From Pseudomonas sp. ok272 (GTDB taxonomy: Bacteria > Pseudomonadota > Gammaproteobacteria > Pseudomonadales > Pseudomonadaceae), in the NCBI RefSeq assembly GCF_900109995.1, contig NZ_FOCB01000009.1, forward strand, positions 62,001-126,000: a stretch of 64,000 nt of DNA, read 5' to 3'. The stretch's first letter is position 1, and every line of letters starts with the position of its first letter. Below the pieces are notes generated by a model, which saw only the letters and a program-made list of their open reading frames with translations, did not search any database and was not told the origin of the DNA. Positions 1 to 9,050 of the stretch are shown piece by piece. The position numbers and the translations under genes were made by a program.

Positions 1-1332
1 CAGCAGGGTGTCGCCGTTCCAGGCCTGCCATTGGTCATCGACCTTGCGCAGCGCCAGGGCATCGTGGTGGGTCAGCATCTGCACGTGGGCGTGAGTCGCC
101 TGCCAACGGCACAGGGCCGGCGGGTGCACCCAACCGCCCTCGGGGTAAAACAGCCCGCCGTGGTCCAGGGCTACGCCGGCCCGGGCCTGGGCCTGGGCCT
201 GATCCAGGGGATGCACCAAGTCGGCGGCAAACGCACTGACCAGCTTCGCCTGGCGCTCGGCTTCCTTGGCATTGAACGCCAGTTGCAGCACCCCGCAATC
301 ATCCCAGTCCAGGCCCCGGTGCAAGTGTTCCAGCAGGCGCCGGGTGTGCCCGAAACCGCTGACGATCAGTTGCGACAGCGCGGTGCCGTGGGCCGAGAGC
401 TTGAGGTACAGCACGCCCTGGGGATTGCCCGAGGCCTCTTGCGCCAGATCGGCATGGCGTTCCAACAGACTGACCTGCCAGCCGCGTGCGGCGAGGCTGG
501 ACGCCGTGGCGCACCCGGCCAGGCCGGCGCCGATGACCATCGCGTGACGTTGTTCGATCACCTGGGCAGGGCGGGCGAACCAGGGTTTGACCGTCGCCGG
601 TCGCGGTGTCTCGGCAGGCCAACCGACGAACGTGCCGCGCAGGATCTCCCACTTGTGGCCGATGCCCGGCGTACGGCGCATTTTGAAGCCTGCGCCATTG
701 AGCAGGCGGCGCACCCAGCCGGTGCTGGTGAAGGTGCTGATGGTCGAGTCGGGCGCCGCCAGGCGTGCCAGTTCGGCGAACAGTTCGGCCGTCCACATGT
801 CGGGGTTCTTGGCGGGGGCAAAACCATCGAGAAACCACGCGTCGACCTGCGCATCCAACTGCGGCAGTTGCTCCAGCGCGTCGCCGATCAACAGCGTCAG
901 GGTGACGCGGCCGTGGTCCAGCACCAGGCGCTGAAAACCTGGGTGGATGGCCACGTACTGGTTCAATAACTGATCGGCCCACGGCTTGAGGTCCGGCCAC
1001 AGCGCCAGGGCCCGTTGCAGGTCGGTCCGGCTCAGCGGGTACTTTTCGACGCTGATGAAGTGCAGCCGCGCGCCGCCGTGAGCCTGCTGCTCGAACAACT
1101 GCCAGGCGCACAGGAAGTTCAGCCCGGTGCCGAAGCCGGTCTCGCCAATGACCAACCGCTCGCCCGGCAAGAGCGCGGCAAAGCGCTCGCCCAGGCGGTT
1201 CTGTTCGATGAACACGTAGCGGGTTTCTTCCAGACCCGACTGGTCGGAAAAGTACACGTCGTCGAACACCCGCGAGCGTGGGCGTCCCTGGTCGTCCCAG
1301 TCGAGCTGGGCATTGGGCTGTACGGGGTTCAT
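1..1332 (-). CDS. mnmC: MnmC, bifunctional tRNA wobble-uridine modification enzyme (5' part; gene runs off the left edge)
   Basis: Reading leftward from an ATG at 1332, the frame is open to base 1 (444 codons; the family is about 660 residues, so the C-terminus lies outside). The N-terminus contains SQSGLEETRYVF-like residues (seen as SDQSGLEETRYVFIEQN) typical of the MnmC methyltransferase half. A Rossmann dinucleotide motif, VIGAGLAGCATA, near residues 263-274 opens the FAD-dependent oxidase half. MnmC converts cmnm5(s2)U to nm5(s2)U and then methylates it to mnm5(s2)U at tRNA wobble positions; it is cytosolic. The gene is divergent from the toxin-like gene at 1619. This frame is inferred from the sequence and not confirmed by alignment. 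Confidence 0.9.
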   Translation of the reverse strand, partial: MNPVQPNAQLDWDDQGRPRSRVFDDVYFSDQSGLEETRYVFIEQNRLGERFAALLPGERLVIGETGFGTGLNFLCAWQLFEQQAHGGARLHFISVEKYPLSRTDLQRALALWPDLKPWADQLLNQYVAIHPGFQRLVLDHGRVTLTLLIGDALEQLPQLDAQVDAWFLDGFAPAKNPDMWTAELFAELARLAAPDSTISTFTSTGWVRRLLNGAGFKMRRTPGIGHKWEILRGTFVGWPAETPRPATVKPWFARPAQVIEQRHAMVIGAGLAGCATASSLAARGWQVSLLERHADLAQEASGNPQGVLYLKLSAHGTALSQLIVSGFGHTRRLLEHLHRGLDWDDCGVLQLAFNAKEAERQAKLVSAFAADLVHPLDQAQAQARAGVALDHGGLFYPEGGWVHPPALCRWQATHAHVQMLTHHDALALRKVDDQWQAWNGDTLL

Positions 1333-1414
1333 GGGCAACTCGGGCAAGACAAGGCGGCCATTCTAGCCGATCACGGGACACGCCAACGAAGCTCATCTCG
1401 ACATTAAACCTGGC

Positions 1415-1440
1415 CGTGGCGAGCGAGCGTGCTCGCCACG
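1415..1440. repeat. Short REP-like hairpin
   Basis: CGTGGCGAGC at 1415-1424 pairs perfectly with GCTCGCCACG at 1431-1440 around a 6-nt loop. It lies in the 286-bp gap between divergent mnmC and the NEL gene. It resembles the core of the REP elements elsewhere in this window but stands alone. Nothing else is recognisable in the gap apart from the ribosome binding site of the next gene. Confidence 0.6.
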
Positions 1441-1618
1441 AATGTAGCGGCGACCTCGGGACGCGCTGCGGTGAACAGCGTGGGTGGTAGCCCGCTGCTT
1501 TTTGCATGGAAAAAACTGCGGCGAACACCCCCCGGACCGATCAACTAACCGCGTCATTTGAGCGTCAGCACCGGGGTATCGTGGAGGCCTGATCAACGAG
1601 CAATAAGGAACATTGCCG

Positions 1619-4600
1619 ATGCCCACACAGGATGATTTGACCCACGCCTTGACTCAACTGACCCAGCAGCAGTTACAAGCCGCCTTGCTGGACATGACCG
1701 GCGATCTGGCCAAGGCCCAGGTGCTGCAAAAGCGTCTGCCGGGCTGGATGGTCAATGCCCCGCCGGGTGTGCTGGAGGCACTGGAGACAGACGCCTCGCA
1801 GGTTGAAGAGGCCAGGGACGCCGTCGCCGGGCGCCTGCGGCGGCTGCGTTCGCTGGATGAGTTTTGCAGCGCACACTTGAAGGCTTACTGCCAGGCGCGG
1901 TGGCAGGTATCGGTGGACCCGGAAAAGGACCTGTTTGTCCGCGCTTACTATGAGTACGAGAAAGACGTCCTGCCGTTGCAGTATTCGCGGGTCATCAAGC
2001 GAGAGAAGCACAGCGTGTTGCACATGGCCCTGCAGAACTTCACCGAAGATGAGACGCGAGTGGATCGATACCCTCCCGAGTCTGTGCTGCAATCAGCAGC
2101 GGTCCCGCAGGCCGTTATCGGGCTTACCCCGTCGGCGTTCGCCCAAGGCTGCCGGGAGCTGGATCTGGGCCGCTTGTACCAGCAACACATCGCCGAGGTG
2201 TTCTACCTGAATGCGGGTGAGGCCGGCGATGATGCCTATATCAACGGGGTCGCGGTCGATATCGGCTGGATGAAAACCCTGGATGTCAGAATCGATGCCC
2301 ATATCGCCCTCATGCGTGGGGATATCAGCCCGGACAGCCATGCCCTGGTGTGTGCACTGCTTGACCGCAACCTGGGCCCTGCAGAGGCCAAGGACCTGTT
2401 GTTTCATGGCCGCCCGGTCATCTGGCAAGGCCTGAATGCGCTCGACAGTTGCCTGTGGAGCGTTGTGGTGTTCTCCGGCCGGCCGATTGCCGACTACCCG
2501 CAGGATCCTTGCCTGGTCTACATGCCGAATGAGCCGCGGCGTCCGTTCTTTGAGTACCCCTCGCTCAACGACTTCAAGACCTACCTGGACTTGAAGCTGG
2601 AAGTCGCCAGCTATCGCACGTTCTTCACGGGGTACCTGGGGGAGGTTGACCGGCTCGGTTTCTTCAGTCGATTCGATCCGCAGCGCAGCGTGGGTGTGCT
2701 GGAGAGCAAGCCCATCGAGGTCAGCCTGGCGCGGCATTTTTTCGCAACCTACGTGGGCAAGCTGCAAATCGACGCGCGCACGCTGGCGGTGCCGGTCGAG
2801 GATGTGGACGAGCAAGCCCGCCAGCAGCGTTTGCTGGCGTATCTGGATGCCGGGTTGACGCTGCTCAACCTCGCCGGTTTTGTTGTACCGGCGCTGGGGC
2901 TGTTGATGACGGGCGTGGCCGTGGGGCAGATGCTCGGCGAGGTGTATGACGGTATTGAGGACTGGCAGCGGGGGGACAAGGAGGAGGCCTTCAAGCAATT
3001 GGTGGCCGTGGCGCAAAACATCACCTCGATGGTGCTGTTTGCGGCGGGGAGCAAGGTCGTCGGCAAGGTACTCACACGGACCCGACTGAACCTCGAAGGC
3101 TACTTTCGCGAGCTGGAGGCCGTGCGTTCCAGTGATGGCAACCCGCGGTTCTGGCGTGCGGACATTGCGCCGTACACCCATGACCAGCGTCTTGTCGATA
3201 ACGCAGTGGCAGACGCGCAAGGCCTCTACGCGGTGGGTGGCCATTGGTACGTCAAGGTCAATGGCTACGTCCACCAGGTGGCCTTTGACGCCCGGCTGGA
3301 TCAGTGGCGGGCGATCCACCGCGCGCGCCCCACGGCCTATCGTCCGGCCTTGTTGCACAACGGTGAGGGCGCCTGGCGCTTTTCCTTCGAACGACCAGAA
3401 GAGTGGGACGATCAGAATTATCTGTTTTCCCGTCTGGAGCCGGCGAGCCGTCACCCGGCGCTCGACTCGCGCAAGCTGCGACTGGTCAATGACATCATGG
3501 GCAAACCCTATCACTGGGCCTATCACTTGGCCCGGGAATGCCTGCCGTTTCCCGCGCGCTTTCGCGACCTGTACGAACGTTTCAGGCTCGAGCAATCCAT
3601 TCGCGACCTGATCTGGCTGCTGGAGCGCGGTGTTTACCTCAACGCTGAAAGCGCGACCCTGCAGATGCACGTCTTGCCGTTGTTGCCGGGCTGGCCCGAA
3701 GGGCGTTACTTCGACGTGGTGGATGCCCAGGGCCGCGTCACCGCGCGTTACCCCGACAGCGCGTTTTTTGACGAGACCAGCCTGCGTGTGACCCTCACCG
3801 AACAGGCGGTGAAGGAGGGGCAGGTATTTGACGGGGTGCTTTCCCAGTTGGATCAGGAACAAAAGAACGGCTTGTTGGGTGAGGGCGTTGCGGCCCATCA
3901 GGAGCACGCGACCCTGGTGCATCGATTGCTCGCGCACCTCAAGGCGTATCGCAAGCCGCTGTTCGAGCAGTTGTACCAATCCTGCGAAGCACGGGTGCCG
4001 CCGGAGTGGTTATTGATACGAAGCACCTATCCGCAATTGCCGTACCGGGTCATGCGCGAGTTGATGGCCCAGGCGTCTTCATTGGACTGGCAAACACTGC
4101 GCGAGCAGCAGCGTGTCCCCATGGCCCTGGCTGAAGCGGTGCGCGGGGCCCTTGAGGAGCAACGACTGGACCGCGCCCTGGCGGGATTCGAGCAGCCAGA
4201 GTTGGCCGGCCTCGACACCGAGTGCGTCGCCGTGCGCCTGTTGCCGCGCCTTGGGGGGTGGGACCGCACGCTACAGTTGGAATTGCGCCAGGACTCGCCA
4301 CAGGGTGAGTTGCTGGCCCTGGGAGCCATCGCAGGTGCCCGCGAGCGGCGGGTGATAGTCCGCTCGCCAGCCGGTTTCCAGGCGTTCGATGGCAATGCGC
4401 TGAGCCTGAGCGATGTCCGCTCAGGCCCCGACGGTTTGTTCGAGGCCATTGAGCGCCCCCTGGCCGACCACCAGCGCATCGCCTTGGGGCTGCCAGTGGT
4501 GGAGGCCGATAACGGCTGGCGCCTGCGACGCTTGGTGGCTGCCCAGGTGCAGAGCGAGCGTGAGCTGGCCGCCGAGGCGTTCTCCGATCAGGCCCACGAA

Positions 4601-6460
4601 CCCCAGACGGTAGAAACGCCCTGCCGGTTGGCGGACTCACCGGCCGGGGCGGCGGCCCGCAGCCGTGTGCTGCTGGGCAAGGTGAAGCGGCTCTATCCCA
4701 CGTTCAGTGACGCACAAGCCACTGACCTGCTGCTGGCCTGCGGTGTCGATGAGTTGTCCCGGGCCAAGGCGGTAGAGCGCATGACCCTGGACCTGGAGCG
4801 CCTGCGGGCGATTCTCAAGCACTGGAAAAGCAACCTCCAGGACCTGGAGTACCAACCGGGCCTGCGAGACATTCGTCACAGCCGCCAGCAAGTGGCCGAG
4901 CGCATCGAGGCCTGTTGGCGGCGCCAGAGCGTGGTGCTCGATGAGCGACAGCTGCCGGTTGCCAGCCTGACCCTGGATGACATGCGCGTAGGCGCATTGC
5001 CGAACTTACCGCCGCAGATTCGTTTCGACCATGTCCGGCAGTTGTCACTCAAAAACATGCGCCTGGGCGATGACGTCGCGTACTTCCTCAAGTGTTTCAA
5101 GGGCGTGAAACGCCTGGATCTGGACCGCAACCGGTTGACCCGGTTGCCGGAATACCTGTCCCGGATGCCCGAACTCGACAGCCTGTCCCTGGCCCGCAAC
5201 CTGCTGGCGCTGACCGAGTACACCCGCAAAAAGCTGGCCGACATGAGCACATTGCGCCGCCTGGACCTGAGCCACAATCCGCTCGATGGTCATGTGGATG
5301 TCAGCCACATGGGCAACCTGGAGACCCTGTTGCTGCAGGACACCCACATCACCGACCTGCCCACCGGGCTTGGGCGTCTGGCCTACCTGGAACAGGCGGA
5401 TCTGCGCGATAACTGGATCACGCTCCTGCCTGAGTGGCTGTTCACCTCCACCCGCAGTTTCAGCCAGGCGATCAACCTGGGGGGGAACCCGCTGGCGGCG
5501 ACGGCGATGACGGCACTGGCGCGCTACCGTGAGGATGTCGGCATCGGCATGGGCGTGGTGGAGGACGATCAAACACGGTTCACCGAGTTGAAGGCCCGGG
5601 GGTTGTGGTTGCCGGACGAAGTGGCCACGCGCAATGCCCTTAAACGCAACGTCTGGGCTAACTTGCGTGATGATGGGGAGTCGGCACCGCTGTTCGAACT
5701 GTTGGCCCAGTTGTCCGGCACCGCAGACAGTCGCTACGTGCGCGAGGATTTGAGCCGGCGGGTCTGGGAGGTCTTGCAGTCGACCCATGACAGCGTCGAA
5801 CTGCGTGAGCAGGTCTTTCAACTGGCGGCGCATCCGGTGAACTGCGCGGACGGGGCTGCCGACATTTTCAGCCAACTGGAAGTGCTGATGGAGGTGGAGC
5901 GAGCGACCCATCGTCCCGGACGCACCCAGGGTAGCCCTGGAGGGCTGTTGAAACTGGGTCGTGGCTTGTTTCGCCTCAGTGAGCTGGAAAAAATAGCCCG
6001 GGCCCATGCCACGGAGCATGCCTCGCCGGACCCTTTGGAAGTCAGCCTGGCGTTTCGCGTCGGCCTGGCCAAGACCCTGGAACTGCCGGGGCAGCCCAAA
6101 CATACGCAGTTCGCGGCGTTTGCCAACGTGACCCGTGATGGCCTGGAGGCGGCGCATGATCAGGTACGCACGGCCGAGTTGTCCCCCGCATTCATGGGGT
6201 TCATTGCCCAACTGTCATTTTGGAAGGGCCATCTCAAGCAGCAGTTTCCCCGTGAGTTTCTTGCGGCGACCGAGCCCTTCGATGTGCAACAACAGAGGCT
6301 TTTCGAGAGCCGACAAAGCCTCACCGACGGCGAATACCTCGCGCAGATGGAAGCCCTGCGCGCGCCCCGGCGACAAGCGATCGTCGAGGTGGTGGAGCGC
6401 CTGACCCAGCAAATGATCAAGCACCAGGACCTGGGCATTTGCCATGTCCCGGAAGGGTGA
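1619..6460 (+). CDS. Large toxin-like protein with leucine-rich repeats and NEL-type E3 ubiquitin ligase domain
   Basis: 1613 residues from the ATG at 1619, which has an AAGGAA ribosome site 8 bases upstream; a TTG two codons earlier is less likely. The first about 800 residues resemble the N-terminal dermonecrotic-toxin-type region found in large Pseudomonas NEL proteins, with one hydrophobic stretch at about 405-440 (LLNLAGFVVPALGLLMTG). Leucine-rich repeats span about 1140-1280, with LDLDRNRLTRLP and LDLSHNPLDGHV repeats. The C-terminal region carries the NEL catalytic C-x-D signature: Cys1409 and Asp1411 in PVNCADGAADIF, followed by QLEVLMEVERA. NEL domains of IpaH/SspH type are bacterial E3 ubiquitin ligases that act inside eukaryotic cells with the LRR as substrate reader. 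No signal peptide, chaperone or secretion gene is adjacent, so the delivery route and target are unknown. Family assignment is fairly sure; host activity is inference. Confidence 0.8.
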   Translation: MPTQDDLTHALTQLTQQQLQAALLDMTGDLAKAQVLQKRLPGWMVNAPPGVLEALETDASQVEEARDAVAGRLRRLRSLDEFCSAHLKAYCQARWQVSVDPEKDLFVRAYYEYEKDVLPLQYSRVIKREKHSVLHMALQNFTEDETRVDRYPPESVLQSAAVPQAVIGLTPSAFAQGCRELDLGRLYQQHIAEVFYLNAGEAGDDAYINGVAVDIGWMKTLDVRIDAHIALMRGDISPDSHALVCALLDRNLGPAEAKDLLFHGRPVIWQGLNALDSCLWSVVVFSGRPIADYPQDPCLVYMPNEPRRPFFEYPSLNDFKTYLDLKLEVASYRTFFTGYLGEVDRLGFFSRFDPQRSVGVLESKPIEVSLARHFFATYVGKLQIDARTLAVPVEDVDEQARQQRLLAYLDAGLTLLNLAGFVVPALGLLMTGVAVGQMLGEVYDGIEDWQRGDKEEAFKQLVAVAQNITSMVLFAAGSKVVGKVLTRTRLNLEGYFRELEAVRSSDGNPRFWRADIAPYTHDQRLVDNAVADAQGLYAVGGHWYVKVNGYVHQVAFDARLDQWRAIHRARPTAYRPALLHNGEGAWRFSFERPEEWDDQNYLFSRLEPASRHPALDSRKLRLVNDIMGKPYHWAYHLARECLPFPARFRDLYERFRLEQSIRDLIWLLERGVYLNAESATLQMHVLPLLPGWPEGRYFDVVDAQGRVTARYPDSAFFDETSLRVTLTEQAVKEGQVFDGVLSQLDQEQKNGLLGEGVAAHQEHATLVHRLLAHLKAYRKPLFEQLYQSCEARVPPEWLLIRSTYPQLPYRVMRELMAQASSLDWQTLREQQRVPMALAEAVRGALEEQRLDRALAGFEQPELAGLDTECVAVRLLPRLGGWDRTLQLELRQDSPQGELLALGAIAGARERRVIVRSPAGFQAFDGNALSLSDVRSGPDGLFEAIERPLADHQRIALGLPVVEADNGWRLRRLVAAQVQSERELAAEAFSDQAHEPQTVETPCRLADSPAGAAARSRVLLGKVKRLYPTFSDAQATDLLLACGVDELSRAKAVERMTLDLERLRAILKHWKSNLQDLEYQPGLRDIRHSRQQVAERIEACWRRQSVVLDERQLPVASLTLDDMRVGALPNLPPQIRFDHVRQLSLKNMRLGDDVAYFLKCFKGVKRLDLDRNRLTRLPEYLSRMPELDSLSLARNLLALTEYTRKKLADMSTLRRLDLSHNPLDGHVDVSHMGNLETLLLQDTHITDLPTGLGRLAYLEQADLRDNWITLLPEWLFTSTRSFSQAINLGGNPLAATAMTALARYREDVGIGMGVVEDDQTRFTELKARGLWLPDEVATRNALKRNVWANLRDDGESAPLFELLAQLSGTADSRYVREDLSRRVWEVLQSTHDSVELREQVFQLAAHPVNCADGAADIFSQLEVLMEVERATHRPGRTQGSPGGLLKLGRGLFRLSELEKIARAHATEHASPDPLEVSLAFRVGLAKTLELPGQPKHTQFAAFANVTRDGLEAAHDQVRTAELSPAFMGFIAQLSFWKGHLKQQFPREFLAATEPFDVQQQRLFESRQSLTDGEYLAQMEALRAPRRQAIVEVVERLTQQMIKHQDLGICHVPEG

Positions 6461-6561
6461 GGTGGGGGCGGGGGATTGATCCACGGCAACGGTGCGGCCA
6501 TTGCCCGAACAAAGCGCCGGGCAATCCGCTAGTCTTGCTCCATCTTGCCTGGGAGCCGTTC

Positions 6562-8076
6562 ATGTTCGAGTCAGCCGAAATCGGTCATGCGATCGACAAA
6601 AAAACCTATGAAACCGAAGTGCCGGCGCTGCGCGAGGCCTTGCTGGAGGCCCAGTTCGAACTCAAGCAGCAGGGCCGTTTCCCGGTGATCGTGTTGATCA
6701 ACGGCATTGAAGGCGCGGGCAAGGGCGAGACGGTCAAGTTGCTGAACGAATGGATGGACCCGCGCCTGATCGAGGTGCGTACGTTCGACCAGCAAACCGA
6801 TGAAGAACTCGCCCGGCCACCGGCCTGGCGGTACTGGCGCATGCTTCCGGCCAAGGGCCGCATGGGCGTGTTCTTCGGCAACTGGTACAGCCAGATGCTC
6901 CAGGGTCGGGTCCATGGCCTGTTCAAGGACGCGGTGCTGGACCAAGGCATCAACCAGGCCGAGCGCCTGGAAAAAATGCTCTGCGATGAAGGCGCGCTGA
7001 TCTTCAAGTTCTGGTTCCACCTGTCCAAGAAACAAATGAAGGCGCGCCTCAAGTCGTTGCAGGACGACCCGTTGCACAGCTGGCGCATCAGCCCGCTGGA
7101 CTGGCAGCAATCGGAAACCTACGACCGGTTCGTGAAGTACGGCGAGCGGGTGATTCGTCGCACCAGCCGTGACTATGCGCCGTGGCACATCATTGAGGGC
7201 GTAGACCCGAACTACCGCAGCCTGACCGTGGGCAAGCTGCTGCTCGAAGGCCTGCAAAGTGCCCTCAAGCGCCCGGCGGTCAACCCGGACAAGGTCAGTG
7301 CCGCGCCACTGACCCGCAGCGTCGACCAGCGCAGCCTGCTGGACGCCCTGGACCTGAGCCGGCGCCTGGAGAAGACGGATTACGAGGAGCAGTTGATCAC
7401 CGAGCAGGCCCGCCTGGCTGGCTTGATGCGTGACAAGCGCATGCGCAAGCACGCGTTGGTGGCGGTGTTCGAAGGCAATGACGCGGCCGGCAAGGGCGGG
7501 GCGATCCGACGTCTGGCGGCAGCGCTCGATCCGCGCCAGTACAGCATCGTGCCGATTGCCGCGCCCACCGAAGAGGAGCGGGCGCAACCGTACCTGTGGC
7601 GCTTCTGGCGGCACATTCCGGCACGTGGCAAGTTCACTGTTTTCGACCGTTCGTGGTACGGCCGGGTGTTGGTGGAGCGTATCGAAGGCTTTTGCAGCCC
7701 TGCCGATTGGATGCGCGCCTATGGCGAGATCAATGATTTCGAAGAGCAGGTCAACGCGTCCAATGTGATCGTGGTCAAGTTTTGGCTGGCCATCGATAAG
7801 CAGACGCAGTTGGAGCGTTTCCAGGAGCGTGAGGAGATTCCGTTCAAGCGTTTCAAGATCACGGAGGAGGACTGGCGCAACCGCGAGAAGTGGGATGACT
7901 ACCGTGCGGCTGTCGGCGATATGGTCGACCGTACCAGCACGGAGGTGGCGCCCTGGACGTTGGTGGAGGCCAATGACAAGCGCTGGGCCAGGGTCAAGGT
8001 GGTGCGCACCATTAACCGGGCGTTGGAAGAGGCGTTCGAGAAGGCGGATAGGCATGAGAGGGCGCGCAAGAAGTAG
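6562..8076 (+). CDS. pap: Polyphosphate:AMP phosphotransferase (two-domain PPK2, class II)
   Basis: 504 residues from the ATG at 6562; the open frame extends further upstream, but that part is not conserved-looking. Two tandem PPK2 domains are visible, each with a Walker A loop: GIEGAGKGE at 48-56 and GNDAAGKGG near 305-313. The C-terminal domain has the lid/Walker B motif FDRSWYGR (Asp362-Tyr366), while the equivalent N-terminal site reads FFGNWYSQ and lacks the Asp-Arg. In the family, the C-terminal domain of two-domain PPK2 proteins phosphorylates AMP to ADP with polyphosphate. The degenerate first domain fits a structural role. It is cytosolic and monocistronic here, followed by about 1 kb of repeats. 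Confidence 0.92.
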   Translation: MFESAEIGHAIDKKTYETEVPALREALLEAQFELKQQGRFPVIVLINGIEGAGKGETVKLLNEWMDPRLIEVRTFDQQTDEELARPPAWRYWRMLPAKGRMGVFFGNWYSQMLQGRVHGLFKDAVLDQGINQAERLEKMLCDEGALIFKFWFHLSKKQMKARLKSLQDDPLHSWRISPLDWQQSETYDRFVKYGERVIRRTSRDYAPWHIIEGVDPNYRSLTVGKLLLEGLQSALKRPAVNPDKVSAAPLTRSVDQRSLLDALDLSRRLEKTDYEEQLITEQARLAGLMRDKRMRKHALVAVFEGNDAAGKGGAIRRLAAALDPRQYSIVPIAAPTEEERAQPYLWRFWRHIPARGKFTVFDRSWYGRVLVERIEGFCSPADWMRAYGEINDFEEQVNASNVIVVKFWLAIDKQTQLERFQEREEIPFKRFKITEEDWRNREKWDDYRAAVGDMVDRTSTEVAPWTLVEANDKRWARVKVVRTINRALEEAFEKADRHERARKK

Positions 8077-8108
8077 TGTTTTGCGTACAGCCTGGAGCCT
8101 GGAGCCTT

Positions 8109-8227
8109 TGTGGGAGCGAGCCCGGCTTGCCAGCGAAGGCGGCCTTCCGGCCGGCCTGGCTCTTGTGGATGTACCCAGGTCCACTGTGGGAGCGAGCCCG
8201 CTCGCGAGGCGGCCTTCCGGCCGGCCT
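8109..8227. repeat. Two direct REP-like units
   Basis: TGTGGGAGCGAGCCCG begins at 8109 and again at 8185; each copy ends in GGCGGCCTTCCGGCCGGCCT (to 8157 and 8227). The units are in direct rather than inverted orientation and differ internally (GCTTGCCAGCGAA versus CTCGCGA). The GGCCTTCCGGCCGG end is itself a small palindrome. Confidence 0.75.
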
Positions 8228-8290
8228 ATCTCTGGCGGGTGGTGTACATATCCGTTGCTGCGGGTGTGGCGACTGTTGGTTTCGCCCTGA

Positions 8291-8500
8291 CGGTCGACTC
8301 CCTTTGGCAAACGCCCCAAAGGAAGCAAAGGTCTCGCCCCGAGCGTCCGGCCCCTCGCTAGGGCTCGGGGTTCCTTCGTTCCGGTATCCCTCTGGGGGCA
8401 TCGCCTCCGGTTTGCTTCGCTGCACCTCCATGCGATGAGTTCGACTGCGTCGAACGGCGCTGCGCGCCAGTCCCCAGAGGCATACCTCCACTCAGCCTGC
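8291..8500. repeat. Structured intergenic element with nested inverted repeats
   Basis: Several stems are stacked here. CCTTTGG (8301-8307) pairs with CCAAAGG (8316-8322). CCCCGAGC (8337-8344) pairs with GCTCGGGG (8363-8370). CCTCTGGGG near 8390 is an imperfect partner of CCCCAGAGG near 8474. There is no convincing ORF. From memory, similar blocks recur between genes in P. fluorescens-group genomes, but that was not checked. Confidence 0.5.
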
Positions 8501-8603
8501 CGATGGGGCGGGTGGATCAAGATCAAGAGCCAGATCAAGAGCGGCAGGCGAGCTAACGCTCGGCCTGTTGAGTGGTGAAGGGCGGTGCGGGGTGGTTGGG
8601 AGT

Positions 8604-8672
8604 TTGGTGGTGGTGGTGGTGGTGGTGGTGATGGTGGTGATGGTGATGGTGATGGTGATGGTGATGGTGATT
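8604..8672. repeat. Simple-sequence repeat (GGT)n followed by (GGTGAT)n
   Basis: A run of GGT triplets (about 8605-8629) passes into GGTGAT hexamers to 8672. It lies in non-coding DNA about 400 bp before the thiolase gene. All six frames through it give low-complexity peptides, so I do not call a gene. Such tracts can vary in length by replication slippage. Confidence 0.85.
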
Positions 8673-8748
8673 TTGCTTTTGGTGGGAGCAACTGTCTTAG
8701 CCATGCCGCTCGTCACCGCCATCGCGAGCAGGAATCTGGGTTGAGCCC

Positions 8749-8838
8749 GTAGGAGCGAGGCTTGCCCGCGAACCGGCCAGCCCATTCAACATTGATGTCG
8801 TCAGGCTTACCGCCTTCGCGGGCAAGCCTCGCTCCTAC
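8749..8838. repeat. Inverted REP pair
   Basis: A 24-bp unit beginning GTAGGAGCGAGGCTTGCCCG (8749-8772) is perfectly inverted at 8815-8838, with 42 bp between. This is the REP doublet arrangement typical of fluorescent pseudomonads. It can form a long hairpin in RNA from either strand. Confidence 0.9.
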
Positions 8839-9050
8839 AAGGAATTGAGCTGCCCCCGGATGTGTGTTCGCCGTGGACCAGGGTGGGAGCGGGCTTCCAG
8901 CCATCCAATCCCTTCCTGATGCCCCCCGCTTAGGGCCGGCGGTCAATCCCATGGTTTTACATACGTCAGGTGAATGATTGTCGCGGTCGGTCGGTTGCGG
9001 GCTTTATGCTCGGTTGACTTCCTTCAACGACAACAACAATGAGGTATGCC

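Noticed and set aside
6571..8691. Long minus-strand open frame across pap with a Ser-Pro repeat start
   Set aside because: It is antisense to pap, and its N-terminus is just the translated microsatellite at 8604-8672.
8492..8785. Thr/Ile-repeat small protein on the minus strand
   Set aside because: The peptide comes only from the GGTGAT repeat and changes with repeat length; no start context.
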